64,000 nucleotides of DNA from Synechococcales cyanobacterium GL140_1_metabat_312 (lineage in GTDB: Bacteria > Cyanobacteriota > Cyanobacteriia > Leptolyngbyales > Leptolyngbyaceae). A program made the position numbers and the translations under genes. The notes under the pieces are model-generated. The model had not been told where the DNA came from. It saw only the letters and a list, made by a program, of their open reading frames with translations, and ran no database searches. The stretch lies in the NCBI GenBank assembly GCA_025351345.1, contig JANXWB010000031.1, positions 1-64,000 of the forward strand. Direction: 5' to 3'. The first letter of the stretch is position 1; each line of letters starts with the position of its first letter. Below, in pieces: positions 1-8,428 of this stretch.

Positions 1-197
1 CAGGGCTAGATGCGGGAATGGTTCAAAGCATGCTGCCCAGCCTGATTCCTATTGCAATGAATATGCTCCAAGGCGGCGCGGCCCAAGGCAGCAGCGGAAA
101 TCCGTTATTAAGTACGTTCCTAGACAAAAATCATGATGGAAGTCTAGACATGGGTGATGCTATGGGTCTGGCGATGCAATTCATGCAAAATCGTTAA
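1..197 (+). CDS. C-terminal fragment of a DUF937-like protein (5' end outside window)
   Basis: Open from the window edge (reading frame from base 3) to TAA at 195-197, about 64 codons. The visible peptide is rich in Met, Gly and Ala and ends with a calcium-loop-like stretch, DKNHDGSLD followed by MGDAM. That Asp-x-Asn-x-Asp-Gly-x-x-Asp pattern near the C-terminus is typical of cyanobacterial DUF937 (YidB-like) proteins, whose function is unknown. The family call rests on this short tail only, so it is tentative. The gene points away from the minus-strand RRM gene that follows, so the two are convergent. Confidence 0.5.
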   Translation, partial: GLDAGMVQSMLPSLIPIAMNMLQGGAAQGSSGNPLLSTFLDKNHDGSLDMGDAMGLAMQFMQNR

Positions 198-353
198 CCA
201 ATCTAGCCATTAATATTAGCCACAGATGCCCACAAAAGCCTGAGATGAGGCTGTAGCCCACCTTATTTCAGGCTCTCCCTCAACGATCGCCCATAAAATT
301 ATTGCAAGATATTTTGCCAGAAGCGTGATTAACGGCTTAATTTTGAGATAACT

Positions 354-605
354 CTAACGAGGATCCTTGGGTTTTGCCTTATTAACCTTGAGTAAGCGGC
401 CCATCCACTCTGCTCCATCTAGCTTTTCGATCGCCAGATCCTCTTCTGCCTCAGTATCGAGATCCACGAATGCGAATCCGCGTTTTTTCCCAGTTTCCCG
501 GTCCATGGGTAGGCTGACACGTTTCACAGCGCCATACTCACCAAAGACTTCACGGACATCTTCTTCGGTCGCTTGGAAGGACAAATTGCCGACGTAAATA
601 GCCAC
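354..605 (-). CDS. RRM-type RNA-binding protein
   Basis: An 83-residue protein made of a single RNA recognition motif. RNP2 is IYVGNL at residues 3-8 and RNP1 is KRGFAFVDL at residues 41-49, with the aromatic residues (Tyr4, Phe44, Phe46) that stack on RNA bases. Cyanobacterial Rbp proteins come with or without a Gly-rich tail; this one ends in KPKDPR right after the domain, so it is of the tail-less type. Known members are small cytoplasmic proteins, several of them cold-induced. The gene is single and convergent with the fragment at the window start. A TATAAT-like -10 lies about 80 bases upstream on the minus strand. Confidence 0.9.
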   Translation of the reverse strand: MAIYVGNLSFQATEEDVREVFGEYGAVKRVSLPMDRETGKKRGFAFVDLDTEAEEDLAIEKLDGAEWMGRLLKVNKAKPKDPR

Positions 606-685
606 AATGCTCTCCGTATCCTATTGAAATCTGAATGACAAACAAGAAACGATAATTTTCTTAATCGGTTGCATGTTTGCAAATC

Positions 686-691
686 ATTATA
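686..691 (-). promoter_or_regulatory. Candidate -10 element for the RRM gene
   Basis: Read on the minus strand these bases are TATAAT, about 80 bases upstream of the RRM gene start, which would give a long 5' leader. The best -35-like word upstream (TTGCAC) is about 20 bases away, longer than the usual 17, so the promoter call is weak. Confidence 0.3.
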
Positions 692-800
692 GCGAATTAT
701 TTTTATCAGGGGTGCAAGAAATCATAGAAAGACTCAACTATTTTTCTAGGGAGAGGTGCAAAGGTATAGTTAAGCACTAAAATTTTGACAACGATTGGCA

Positions 801-822
801 GGCTTGGTAAAGGCTTGGTAAA
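801..822 (+). repeat. 11-bp tandem repeat, GGCTTGGTAAA twice
   Basis: Two perfect back-to-back copies of GGCTTGGTAAA lie about 50 bases before the PHO box of pstS. Read as 8-bp units with 3-bp spacers they are TTGGTAAA-GGC-TTGGTAAA, the same 11-bp helical spacing as the PHO box downstream. Their complement, TTTACCAA, has loose similarity to a PHO-box unit. They may be a second regulator site, but no factor can be named. Confidence 0.5.
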
Positions 823-872
823 TTTACATTCAAAATACTGATAAGAAACCCCTTTTTTGCTGAAATTCTATT

Positions 873-913
873 CTTTTCAACAGGTTATTCTTTTCTTAAC
901 CTATTCTTTAGAA
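873..913 (+). promoter_or_regulatory. Candidate PHO box (PhoB/SphR-type site) upstream of pstS
   Basis: Four 8-bp units spaced every 11 bp: CTTTTCAA (873), GTTATTCT (884), CTTAACCT (895) and CTTTAGAA (906). The third is an exact match to the cyanobacterial PHO-box unit CTTAACCT, and the 8+3 spacing is the known arrangement for binding of the phosphate response regulator. It lies 46-86 bases before the chosen pstS start, which fits induction of the pst operon by phosphate starvation. The outer units are degenerate. Confidence 0.65.
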
Positions 914-958
914 AGGTCAGGTAAGTTTATTGGTGATATTCGATACCGAAAATATTCT

Positions 959-2086
959 ATGACCTTATCTTTTCGCCTGTTTCAATCCTTGATTTCCCCT
1001 AAAGGATTGTTTTCCATAGTTCCTATCGGCATCGCGTTGGGCTTGGCGGCTTGTTCTCCCCAAACTCCAACGACAGCTCCTGGTGCAGCTAAGCCTGATT
1101 CGGCAGGAACGGCGATGGCTCCAGCGGCAGGTAGTGGTTCAACTGTTTCTCTTTCCGGTGCGGGTGCGACGGCCCCTAATCCGCTATATCAAGCTTGGTT
1201 TGCAGCTTACAATAAAAAAAATCCTAACGTTCAAATCAGCTATCAATCCGTTGGTAGTGGCGCAGGGGTGAAGCAGTTCTTGGCCCAAACCGTGGACTTC
1301 GGTGCAACGGACTCGGCCCTTAAGCCTGAAGAACGTGAAAAATATCCAGCCGCAGCGGGTAAGCCTATTCAAGTCCCCTCGACGGGCTTGTTTGTGGTAT
1401 TCGCCTATAACCTTGATGGCGTGAAAGACCTCAAGCTATCCCGCGAAGTTTATTGCGGCATTGTTGATGGTTCTATTAAAAAATGGAACGACGAAAAAAT
1501 TAAAAAAGACAATGCTGGCGTAACGCTGCCTGATACGGACATCACATTTGTTCACCGATCGGACGGAAGCGGCACCACATCTATCTTCACCAAACACCTG
1601 GTTAAAGCTTGCCCAAATTGGAAAGCAGGTTCTGATAAATCTGTGGAATGGCCAACTGGAATGGGTGGTAAAGGAAACGAAGGCGTAACTGCTGCTATTC
1701 AGCAAACCAAAGGCGCGATCGGCTACACCGAGTATTCCAACGCCAAGAGCGGCAACTTGACGATGGCGACATTACAAAATAAAGCGGGTGACTTCGTTGT
1801 TCCAACTCCAGATAGTGCAGCAAAAGCATTGTCCGGCGTGACGATTCCCGAAGACTTCGCTCTCTCTATTCCTGATCCTGAAACGAAAGGAGCGTATCCC
1901 ATTGTCAGCTTGACTTGGTTGTTGTTCTACAGCACCCCGAAAGACATGGCCAAAGGTGATGCTTTGAAGAGTTTCACTAAGTGGGCTTTATCAGCTGAAG
2001 GTAAGACCTTTGCCACTGACTTGGGATATATTCCATTGCCTGAAGAAGTTGTAACCAAGGTTAACTCCGCATTAGATGCTAAATAA
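959..2086 (+). CDS. pstS: Phosphate ABC transporter, phosphate-binding lipoprotein
   Basis: Periplasmic phosphate receptor that feeds the PstCAB channel. From ATG 959 the protein starts with a lipoprotein signal whose lipobox is LAAC (Cys32), followed by an Ala/Pro/Thr-rich linker and the binding domain with LSGAGATAPNPLY and the HRSDGSGTTSIF phosphate-binding loop. The open frame extends to ATG 857, but the PHO box lies inside that extension and the signal peptide begins at 959, so 959 is preferred. It is the first gene of pstSCAB. A long inverted repeat follows the stop and probably makes the receptor more abundant than the permease. Confidence 0.95.
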   Translation: MTLSFRLFQSLISPKGLFSIVPIGIALGLAACSPQTPTTAPGAAKPDSAGTAMAPAAGSGSTVSLSGAGATAPNPLYQAWFAAYNKKNPNVQISYQSVGSGAGVKQFLAQTVDFGATDSALKPEEREKYPAAAGKPIQVPSTGLFVVFAYNLDGVKDLKLSREVYCGIVDGSIKKWNDEKIKKDNAGVTLPDTDITFVHRSDGSGTTSIFTKHLVKACPNWKAGSDKSVEWPTGMGGKGNEGVTAAIQQTKGAIGYTEYSNAKSGNLTMATLQNKAGDFVVPTPDSAAKALSGVTIPEDFALSIPDPETKGAYPIVSLTWLLFYSTPKDMAKGDALKSFTKWALSAEGKTFATDLGYIPLPEEVVTKVNSALDAK

Positions 2087-2140
2087 TCAGTTGGGCCTCT
2101 TTAGGCTTTAAGACTATACATAGGCCATGTATTGGGTGAT

Positions 2141-2199
2141 CAGAGAATCTATGGATTTGGTGAAGTGAAGTTTTATTCTTCCGATTCATCGATTCTCTG
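2141..2199 (+). terminator. Inverted repeat in the pstS-pstC gap (possible attenuator)
   Basis: CAGAGAATC at 2141-2149 is perfectly complementary to GATTCTCTG at 2191-2199, with a 41-base loop. There is no T-run after the 3' arm, so it is not a standard intrinsic terminator. A stem between pstS and pstC could limit read-through or protect the pstS message 3' end, consistent with the higher need for the binding protein. Confidence 0.4.
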
Positions 2200-2334
2200 T
2201 TGTAACCTTGTGTAACTCATCCTGTACGGCCTATCTTATTTGATCTATGAGGCGTTCTTTTTTAGCGATCGGTGGTATCTACCTCTAATGCATTAGTTGA
2301 TCTGTGATCATAAATCTCTTTGAGAAATTCACCT

Positions 2335-3288
2335 ATGGTTGTTTCGCCAAATCAAAACAATGAACCGATGCAGCGTCATCGATCGTCTCTTTCTCGCAAT
2401 CTAGATGCTGCTTTTGTCTGGTTAACAGGCGGGTTTGCTAGCTTGATTGCTTTTTTATTGATTGCGATTGCAATTCGAGTCGGAGTCGATGCCAGTCCTG
2501 CCATAGCAAAGTTTGGATTGGGCTTTTTGTTTGAAAGCCGTTGGGATCCGGTTAAAGACATTTATTCAGCGTTCCCCCAAATTTACGGAACGATCGTCAG
2601 CTCCTTCTTGGCCCTGTTGCTCGCGGTTCCAGTGGGAATTGGAGTTGCTATTTTTCTCAGCGAAGACTTTATTCCTGAGAAAATTCAGCGTCCTGTTATT
2701 TTCCTAGTAGAACTTCTTGCGGCTATTCCCAGTGTGGTATACGGACTGTGGGGCATTTTTGTATTGATCCCCGTTCTGCGAGATATGGGAAAAGGCGTAC
2801 ATCAATCCTTGGGCTGGCTGCCGTTTTTCTCAACCTCACCCTCTGGACCGGGAATGTATGTCGCTGGAATCATCCTTGCTATTATGATTTTGCCAATCAT
2901 TACGGCCATCTCTCGGGATGCTTTGGTTGCGGTTCCGATCGAACTCCGACAAGCAGCCTATGGTTTGGGGGCAACGCGGTGGGAAACTATTTTTAAAATT
3001 ATTCTACCTGCGGCCTTCTCGGGAGTGATTGGTGGAATTATGCTAGCCCTAGGGCGTGCCATGGGTGAAACTATGGCGGTGACGATGGTGATTGGCAATG
3101 CGAATAAAGCGAGCATCTCTCTATTTGATCAGGGTTCTACTGTGTCGTCGCTTTTGGCCAATCAGTTTGCTGAAGCCAGCGGACTTCAAGTTTCGTCACT
3201 CATGTATGCTGCGATCGTTCTGTTTGTATTGACCTTAGTGGTAAATATTCTGGCTCAGGTTGTTGTGCAGCGTGTCAATCGGATCTAG
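2335..3288 (+). CDS. pstC: Phosphate ABC transporter permease PstC
   Basis: Inner-membrane permease of the high-affinity phosphate importer, 317 residues from ATG 2335 (an in-frame TTG lies 15 bases upstream). About six hydrophobic segments are visible, and the C-terminal half carries the permease coupling motif: ELRQAAYGLGATRWETIFKIILP. The VVYGLWGIFVLIP stretch is characteristic of PstC. It lies between pstS and pstA; pstA starts 21 bases after its stop, so the permease pair is probably co-translated. Nothing unusual apart from the long gap after pstS. Confidence 0.93.
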   Translation: MVVSPNQNNEPMQRHRSSLSRNLDAAFVWLTGGFASLIAFLLIAIAIRVGVDASPAIAKFGLGFLFESRWDPVKDIYSAFPQIYGTIVSSFLALLLAVPVGIGVAIFLSEDFIPEKIQRPVIFLVELLAAIPSVVYGLWGIFVLIPVLRDMGKGVHQSLGWLPFFSTSPSGPGMYVAGIILAIMILPIITAISRDALVAVPIELRQAAYGLGATRWETIFKIILPAAFSGVIGGIMLALGRAMGETMAVTMVIGNANKASISLFDQGSTVSSLLANQFAEASGLQVSSLMYAAIVLFVLTLVVNILAQVVVQRVNRI

Positions 3289-3309
3289 TCTTACCCGAAT
3301 CACTTTTTT

Positions 3310-4209
3310 ATGAATTCAACTCCTTTCTCAACGCCTGAAGATAGTTCTAGTCAAGGCTTAATCAATCGCTTAAAACGACAACCTTCGTCGCCGCGCACAT
3401 TGTTTAATAGCGTGATGACCATCATTGTGTTTGTCTGTGCTGCAATAGCCATTGTGCCTTTGGTTGCAGTGTTGTGGTATGTCCTTGAAAAAGGTGGATC
3501 CCGTCTAAGCTTGGATCTATTCACCCAGCTTCCGCCGCCGCCTAATACTGTTGGGGGTGGATTTGGGAATGCCTTCATCGGAACTCTAATGACCGTGGGA
3601 ATTGGCAGCGCGATCGCAATTCCTTGCGGTATTCTGGCCGCTATCTTCCTATCAGAATTCGCCGCTGGAACCCGTCTTGCAAGTTGGATTGGCTTCTTGA
3701 CGAATGTCCTGAGTGGCGTACCTTCCATTGTGGTTGGGGTATTTGCCTACTCCCTTGTGGTTCTAACGACAGGTAGTTTTTCTGCGATCGCTGGAGGATT
3801 TGCTCTGGCTGTTTTGATGTTGCCCATTATTGTTCGGACTGCAACCGAAAGTCTCGCACTGGTTCCCCAAGAAGCACGTCAAGCAGCAGTAGGGCTGGGG
3901 GCGACCCGGTTTCAGACGGTAGCTCGGGTGGTATTACCTGCTGCCCTACCGCCGATTTTAACCGGGGTCATGCTGGCAGTGGCTCGGGCTTCGGGCGAGA
4001 CCGCTCCTCTTATCTTTACGGCGCTATTCAACAATTTTTGGCCAAAAGGCGTTTCAGAACCGATCGCAACTCTTTCTGTTTTGGTCTTCAACTTTGCTAC
4101 GACACCCTATAAAAATCAACAGGAACTCGCTGCCGCTGGGTCGCTAATTCTAGTGTTGATGGTGACGATCGCAAGTATTGGATCTCGTTTAATTGTGAAG
4201 CGAAAATAG
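3310..4209 (+). CDS. pstA: Phosphate ABC transporter permease PstA
   Basis: Second membrane subunit of the phosphate importer, 299 residues, starting at ATG 3310. The N-terminal cytoplasmic tail is followed by about six membrane segments. The coupling loop EARQAAVGLGATRFQTVARVVLP contacts the ATPase, and VPSIVVGVFAYSLVV is the usual PstA signature. It pairs with PstC to form the channel. The ATPase gene pstB follows after 166 bases in the same direction, so the operon is complete except for phoU, which is absent here. Confidence 0.93.
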   Translation: MNSTPFSTPEDSSSQGLINRLKRQPSSPRTLFNSVMTIIVFVCAAIAIVPLVAVLWYVLEKGGSRLSLDLFTQLPPPPNTVGGGFGNAFIGTLMTVGIGSAIAIPCGILAAIFLSEFAAGTRLASWIGFLTNVLSGVPSIVVGVFAYSLVVLTTGSFSAIAGGFALAVLMLPIIVRTATESLALVPQEARQAAVGLGATRFQTVARVVLPAALPPILTGVMLAVARASGETAPLIFTALFNNFWPKGVSEPIATLSVLVFNFATTPYKNQQELAAAGSLILVLMVTIASIGSRLIVKRK

Positions 4210-4375
4210 GCTACTTCTATTGGAAAATTAGTCTGTTTGTCATTTTAATCTCATTACTGTTTGTTAAGGTCAAGATAGTTCTCTACTATATAAATAGGAA
4301 GAACTAATCGTGACCCGTTGAAAAATCTAGTTCTCGCTGACTACCGTTCTAAATAATTTCACCAGGACCCCATTT

Positions 4376-5173
4376 ATGGTTAGTTCATCTCGCCCTCAGA
4401 TTCAACCCATTCTCAGCAGCAAGGATGCCAACATTTACTATGGTAATTTCCTGGCAGTGCGAGATGTGACGATCGATATTCCTAAAAACTCAATTACGGC
4501 ATTTATTGGACCATCGGGCTGCGGTAAAAGTACGGTGTTACGCTGTTTTAATCGGCTTAATGACTTGATTAAAACCTTCAAAATGCGTGGCAGCATGAAC
4601 TACCACGGGCAAGACTTGTACTCTCCCGAAATTGATCCAGTGGCGGTTCGTCGTCAAATTGGGATGGTCTTCCAAAAGCCAAATCCATTTCCAAAATCGA
4701 TTTATGACAATATTGCCTTTGGACCTCGCCTTGTGAAATACAAGGGCAACATGGATGAGTTGGTGGAACGATCGCTTCGGGGATCTGCGCTTTGGGATGA
4801 AGTCAAGGACAAACTGAAGGAAAGCGGCTTAGCTCTTTCGGGTGGTCAACAGCAGCGCCTTTGTATTGCCCGTGCGATCGCGATGCAGCCGGATGTGATT
4901 TTGATGGATGAACCTTGCTCAGCCCTAGATCCAATTTCTACGCTGAAGATTGAAGACTTGTTTCAAGAACTCAAGGAAAAATATACGATCGTGATCGTTA
5001 CCCACAACATGCAGCAAGCGTCTCGTGCTTCGGATTACACTGCATTTTTTAATGTGGAACAGACCGATCGGGGCCGCACGGGTCATATCGTCGAGTACGA
5101 TCGAACCGAAGTAATCTTCCAAAATCCTCAGCAACAAGCAACCCAATCCTATGTCAGCGGTCGATTTGGCTAG
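4376..5173 (+). CDS. pstB: Phosphate ABC transporter ATP-binding protein PstB
   Basis: ATPase of the phosphate importer, 265 residues, of the usual length. It has Walker [10 protein letters not shown] (residues 45-53), the Q-loop in [14 protein letters not shown], the ABC signature LSGGQQQR, Walker B VILMDEP and the switch His in VTHNMQQA. The SIYDNIAFG stretch is typical of PstB. It ends the pst operon and is followed by a good hairpin with a T-rich 3' arm. Two PstB copies are common in cyanobacteria; whether this genome has another cannot be seen here. Confidence 0.95.
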   Translation: MVSSSRPQIQPILSSKDANIYYGNFLAVRDVTIDIPKNSITAFIGPSGCGKSTVLRCFNRLNDLIKTFKMRGSMNYHGQDLYSPEIDPVAVRRQIGMVFQKPNPFPKSIYDNIAFGPRLVKYKGNMDELVERSLRGSALWDEVKDKLKESGLALSGGQQQRLCIARAIAMQPDVILMDEPCSALDPISTLKIEDLFQELKEKYTIVIVTHNMQQASRASDYTAFFNVEQTDRGRTGHIVEYDRTEVIFQNPQQQATQSYVSGRFG

Positions 5174-5211
5174 AGCATTTAGACTTTGCCATCACCCTCA
5201 TAAATTTAGAA

Positions 5212-5260
5212 AAAACATCGACAGAAGCTGTGATTATTTCCTCCGTGCTGTCGGTGTTTT
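5212..5260 (+). terminator. Intrinsic terminator of the pst operon
   Basis: AAAACATCGACAG (5212-5224) pairs with CTGTCGGTGTTTT (5248-5260): 12 canonical pairs and one G-T pair, with a 23-base loop and T residues at the end of the 3' arm. It begins 38 bases after the pstB stop. The rest of the 5174-5568 gap holds the promoter-like region described separately. Confidence 0.7.
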
Positions 5261-5397
5261 GTAGTTTATCCCTGAGTCCGATCGTGCTTAGTAGGTAAAA
5301 TTAGCCTCGTGAAATGATGGATTGATCGTAGGATCCTTTCCATCTAATTCCTGGTTTTGGGATCTTGAGCGGTCTAAGATTATCGACCGAGCTACTT

Positions 5398-5423
5398 AGA
5401 TGGAAACTTTCCGTCTATATAAT
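5398..5423 (+). promoter_or_regulatory. Palindrome and -10 element upstream of the pentapeptide-repeat gene
   Basis: AGATGGAAA-C-TTTCCGTCT (5398-5416) is a near-perfect palindrome directly before TATAAT at 5418-5423. A further copy of the complementary half site, TTTCCATCT, lies at 5337-5345. A palindrome abutting the -10 is what a repressor operator looks like. No clear -35 word is present. The downstream start codon is 146 bases away. Confidence 0.35.
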
Positions 5424-5568
5424 TGCTATGCCGCCTCAAGTTGCCAGTGAGAGTTGTTCGGAAATATTTTGAGGTTGCAGCAAGCGCTAGACAGAAATGA
5501 ATCTTTGAGCAGAAAAATAGGAGTTAACTGGTAGTGTAGATTAAATTGAATGGCGTAGGAGATTGACG

Positions 5569-7047
5569 ATGGCTAACGAAGAGCATCTAGGCATACTCAT
5601 GCAGGGTGTTCATGCTTGGAATAGCTGGAGGATGAGAAATCCAGATGTTATTCCCGATTTATCGCTAGCTGATTTTGATCTTAGCAAGACTATTTTCTTA
5701 AAAGATTTAGATTTTTTTGAAATTAATTTTAATAAAGCAAATCTTAGGCAGGCTAGATTTATTGGATTCGATCTGAGTGAAGCTGATTTTAGTGAAGCCG
5801 ACTTGGGCGAAGCCGACTTTAGTAGTTCTACACTGAGCGGAGCAATTTTAAACAGAGCAAACCTTCAATCAGCAACTTTTATAGGGGCAAAGTTGAACAA
5901 GGCAAAACTAAACTATTCAAATCTTGTAAATAGTGACTTCAGCAAAGCAAAACTTGTGAGAGCAAGTCTCTGCGGTTCAAGCCTGAATAACTCTATCTTG
6001 AAGGACGCTGATCTTAGTGGTACTCTCCTTGTAGGAGCTAATTTTAATCAAGCTAAGCTTATCAACGTTTCACTTTTAGGTGCAAACGTTAACGAAGCCA
6101 GTTTTGTGGAAGCATATCTTACTAATGCTGAAATGTGCCGTGTCCAAGCATTAGGAACAGATTTCTCTCGAACTGAATTTACAGGTGTTTGCATAGAAGA
6201 TTGGAATGTTAATAAACATACAAAATTTCAAGACATTGACTGTCAGCATATTTATTTGAGAACTGGGAGGAAAGAACGTTGCCCAAGCGAAGGTAAGTTT
6301 AGTATAGGAGAGTTTTCCAAGCGTTTTCAAATTGATAAAAATATTGTTGAGCTAATCTTCTACAATAATGTCTCTTGGAAAGCTTTTGCTTACGCATTTA
6401 ACGAATCAAACATCCAAATTTTAGATGAATATGGTGGGGAGCTTTTCCTACGAGAATACAGAGTTTTAGACGATGGCTTAGTAACAATTAAAGTTAGCCA
6501 TCCATTAAACGTAAATAGTGATAGAATTTCAGAAATTATAGGACAAAAAACTTTTGAATTTGAGCTTAAAATAGCACAGTTAAAAGGAGAGGTGAAAGCA
6601 AAAGATTCAGCGCTTTCAATGATGTTTGAAAAACTTCTTTCGACACCAATATCTCAGACCAACTACCAGATTCAATCATCTAATGTTCAAATAGGAGAAA
6701 ATAGTATTATGAGTGGGGATAGAAATATTAATACAGGTGGTGGTAACTATATTGAATCAAATAATGGGACATATATACAAGGTGATTACATCAGTATGAG
6801 CCAAGACTTAGCTTGTGCAGCAACTCAGATTCAAGATTTGATTGAACAGTTGCAAAGGCGAGGTGTAGCGGTCGGCGACGCTCAAGATCAGGTAGCACAA
6901 GACATGGCGACTCAGGCTCAGACTAATCCAACGATGCAAGACAAGTTGTTGAAGTGGGGGCAATCATTGGGAGATGCAACAGTAAGTGATATGGTTAAAG
7001 AGGCGGTAAAGTTGGCAATTCGTTCGGCAGGAATTCCATTGCCTTGA
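5569..7047 (+). CDS. Pentapeptide-repeat protein with coiled coil and Gly/Asn-rich C-terminal module
   Basis: A 492-residue protein starting at ATG 5569, six bases after an AGGAGA ribosome site; an in-frame TTG at 5563 is less likely. Residues about 28-200 are pentapeptide repeats of the A(D/N)Lxx type, which fold as a square beta helix. Then come a mixed region, a charged helix (about 312-352) likely to form a coiled coil, a Gly/Asn-rich stretch with SGDRNINTGGGNYIE, and an all-alpha C-terminus. The same Gly/Asn module, as I recall it, is attached to many cyanobacterial multidomain proteins. The gene is A+T-rich and has no CGATCG site, unlike its neighbours, which suggests transfer. Function unknown. 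Confidence 0.8.
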   Translation: MANEEHLGILMQGVHAWNSWRMRNPDVIPDLSLADFDLSKTIFLKDLDFFEINFNKANLRQARFIGFDLSEADFSEADLGEADFSSSTLSGAILNRANLQSATFIGAKLNKAKLNYSNLVNSDFSKAKLVRASLCGSSLNNSILKDADLSGTLLVGANFNQAKLINVSLLGANVNEASFVEAYLTNAEMCRVQALGTDFSRTEFTGVCIEDWNVNKHTKFQDIDCQHIYLRTGRKERCPSEGKFSIGEFSKRFQIDKNIVELIFYNNVSWKAFAYAFNESNIQILDEYGGELFLREYRVLDDGLVTIKVSHPLNVNSDRISEIIGQKTFEFELKIAQLKGEVKAKDSALSMMFEKLLSTPISQTNYQIQSSNVQIGENSIMSGDRNINTGGGNYIESNNGTYIQGDYISMSQDLACAATQIQDLIEQLQRRGVAVGDAQDQVAQDMATQAQTNPTMQDKLLKWGQSLGDATVSDMVKEAVKLAIRSAGIPLP

Positions 7048-7338
7048 GATCATGAAAAAGTGATGGTAGTATAACAACCCGCTTGAACTCAAGCACTGAA
7101 TGGCTATTTGTAAGTAATTTGAGATTATCTTAGGACGGGTTAAGCGAAACGTTAGACTAACTTTGAGATTCTAAGGGTTGAGACGATCGATCGCACCCAT
7201 TATAATAGAAATTGTAGAACTCAGTTTTTTCCAAAAAATCAGCATTACTCAAAATGAAGCGAATTCAGAAATGACCTCGATCGTGCAAAACCATCTCGTT
7301 GACGATCGTATGACTAATTCAGACCTGAAAGAAAGCAA
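7048..7338. other. Intergenic stretch between convergent genes
   Basis: Almost 300 bases between the pentapeptide-repeat stop and the terminator of the minus-strand hydrolase gene. Two CGATCG words are present. No open frame with recognisable content, tRNA fold or clear hairpin was seen. Confidence 0.5.
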
Positions 7339-7392
7339 AAAATAATGAGATCGGGTTAGGAGCTTGACTGTCTGTTCCTAACCCCATTATTT
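7339..7392 (-). terminator. Strong hairpin terminator of the dienelactone hydrolase gene
   Basis: Nested inverted repeat: AAATAATG (7339-7347, one base skipped) pairs with CATTATTT (7385-7392), and GGGTTAGGA (7353-7361) with TCCTAACCC (7376-7384). On the minus strand the 3' arm ends in ATTATTTTTT, a T-run typical of an intrinsic terminator. Its outer arm touches the stop codon of the hydrolase gene. Confidence 0.7.
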
Positions 7393-8306
7393 TATGACTT
7401 CACCCGGTTTTTAACATAACGTTTAAAGAAGCCGAACGCCATATCCCAAGCTTCGATCGCGGCTGATTCGTTATAGGTCGATCGAGCTTCATTCATAAAT
7501 CCATGCTGTGTGTTCGGAGTCACGGACAGAATATATCGCTTACGCGCATCCGTCATGGCCTGCGCAATTCTGGCATGTTCATCGCTCTTGATAGATTCAT
7601 CCTCAGCACTGTAAATAAACATAATAGGTGCCTTAATCTTCGAGACTAACGGCAACAACGAAACACGCCCTAACGGATCTTGAACGGGGGCAATACCACC
7701 GCCGTAGAAACAAACTGCACTATGGACCCGATCGGCAAACATTGCACTAATCAAAAACGAATAGCGTCCACCCATGCAGAATCCAATTGTCCCCACAGCA
7801 TCCGATCGCATCTCAGGCTGCTTTGCCACAAAATCTAAAGTTTGCCCGAATTGCTTAATGACCACCTCATCCTTGAGGGTTTTTAGTTTAGCCACTGCAT
7901 CCCCTATTTTGTCATAGCTGAAGGTCGCTCCATCATAGATGTCGGGTGCGATCGCGGCATAACCATAGTGCGCATACAAATCGCATACGCCCTTAATTTG
8001 GTTATTCAATCCAAAGGCTTCCATAATCACCAACACCGTTGGAAAGGGCGCTTTTCCTTCCTTGGGCATAACCATATAGCCCTTCAGAGAACCCGCGATC
8101 GTCACCATTTTTCCCCGTAGCATTGCAGGATCCGACTTCGGCATCATAGGTTTTGGCGAAGCAATGGTTGCCGGGGCTATGGGCGAAATGGTTGCCTTAG
8201 GGATCTCCACCTTGACCATTGAACCTGCCAGCGAAGGACTAGCTGCTTTTACGATCGCGCCACCCGTCAATAGTCCTGTCCCAAGCAATATATTTCGTCG
8301 TTTCAT
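7392..8306 (-). CDS. Dienelactone hydrolase family protein with Tat-type signal
   Basis: Alpha/beta hydrolase of 304 residues. The catalytic triad of the family is visible: Cys177 in GFCMGG, Asp236 in YSAEDES and His268 in NTQHGF. The N-terminus, MKRRNILLGTGLLTGG, has twin arginines and a hydrophobic core, so export through the Tat pathway is likely, followed by a Pro/Ser/Ala-rich linker up to about residue 60. Characterised members cleave dienelactone in chloroaromatic breakdown, but the substrate here cannot be told from sequence. The gene stands alone between two unrelated plus-strand genes and has its own terminator. Confidence 0.88.
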   Translation of the reverse strand: MKRRNILLGTGLLTGGAIVKAASPSLAGSMVKVEIPKATISPIAPATIASPKPMMPKSDPAMLRGKMVTIAGSLKGYMVMPKEGKAPFPTVLVIMEAFGLNNQIKGVCDLYAHYGYAAIAPDIYDGATFSYDKIGDAVAKLKTLKDEVVIKQFGQTLDFVAKQPEMRSDAVGTIGFCMGGRYSFLISAMFADRVHSAVCFYGGGIAPVQDPLGRVSLLPLVSKIKAPIMFIYSAEDESIKSDEHARIAQAMTDARKRYILSVTPNTQHGFMNEARSTYNESAAIEAWDMAFGFFKRYVKNRVKS

Positions 8307-8428
8307 TTCGGCACCTTACTTTGATAATCATTGAGATTATTCATCATACTAAGGGTTGAAAAATAGGTTATGGTAAATAAACAAATGTTAAAAAATGTAA
8401 ACATCCCCTAACGAAACTTTAATCTGCT

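Noticed and set aside
857-958. N-terminal extension of pstS from ATG 857
   Set aside because: It contains the PHO box and no conserved residues, and the lipoprotein signal starts at 959.
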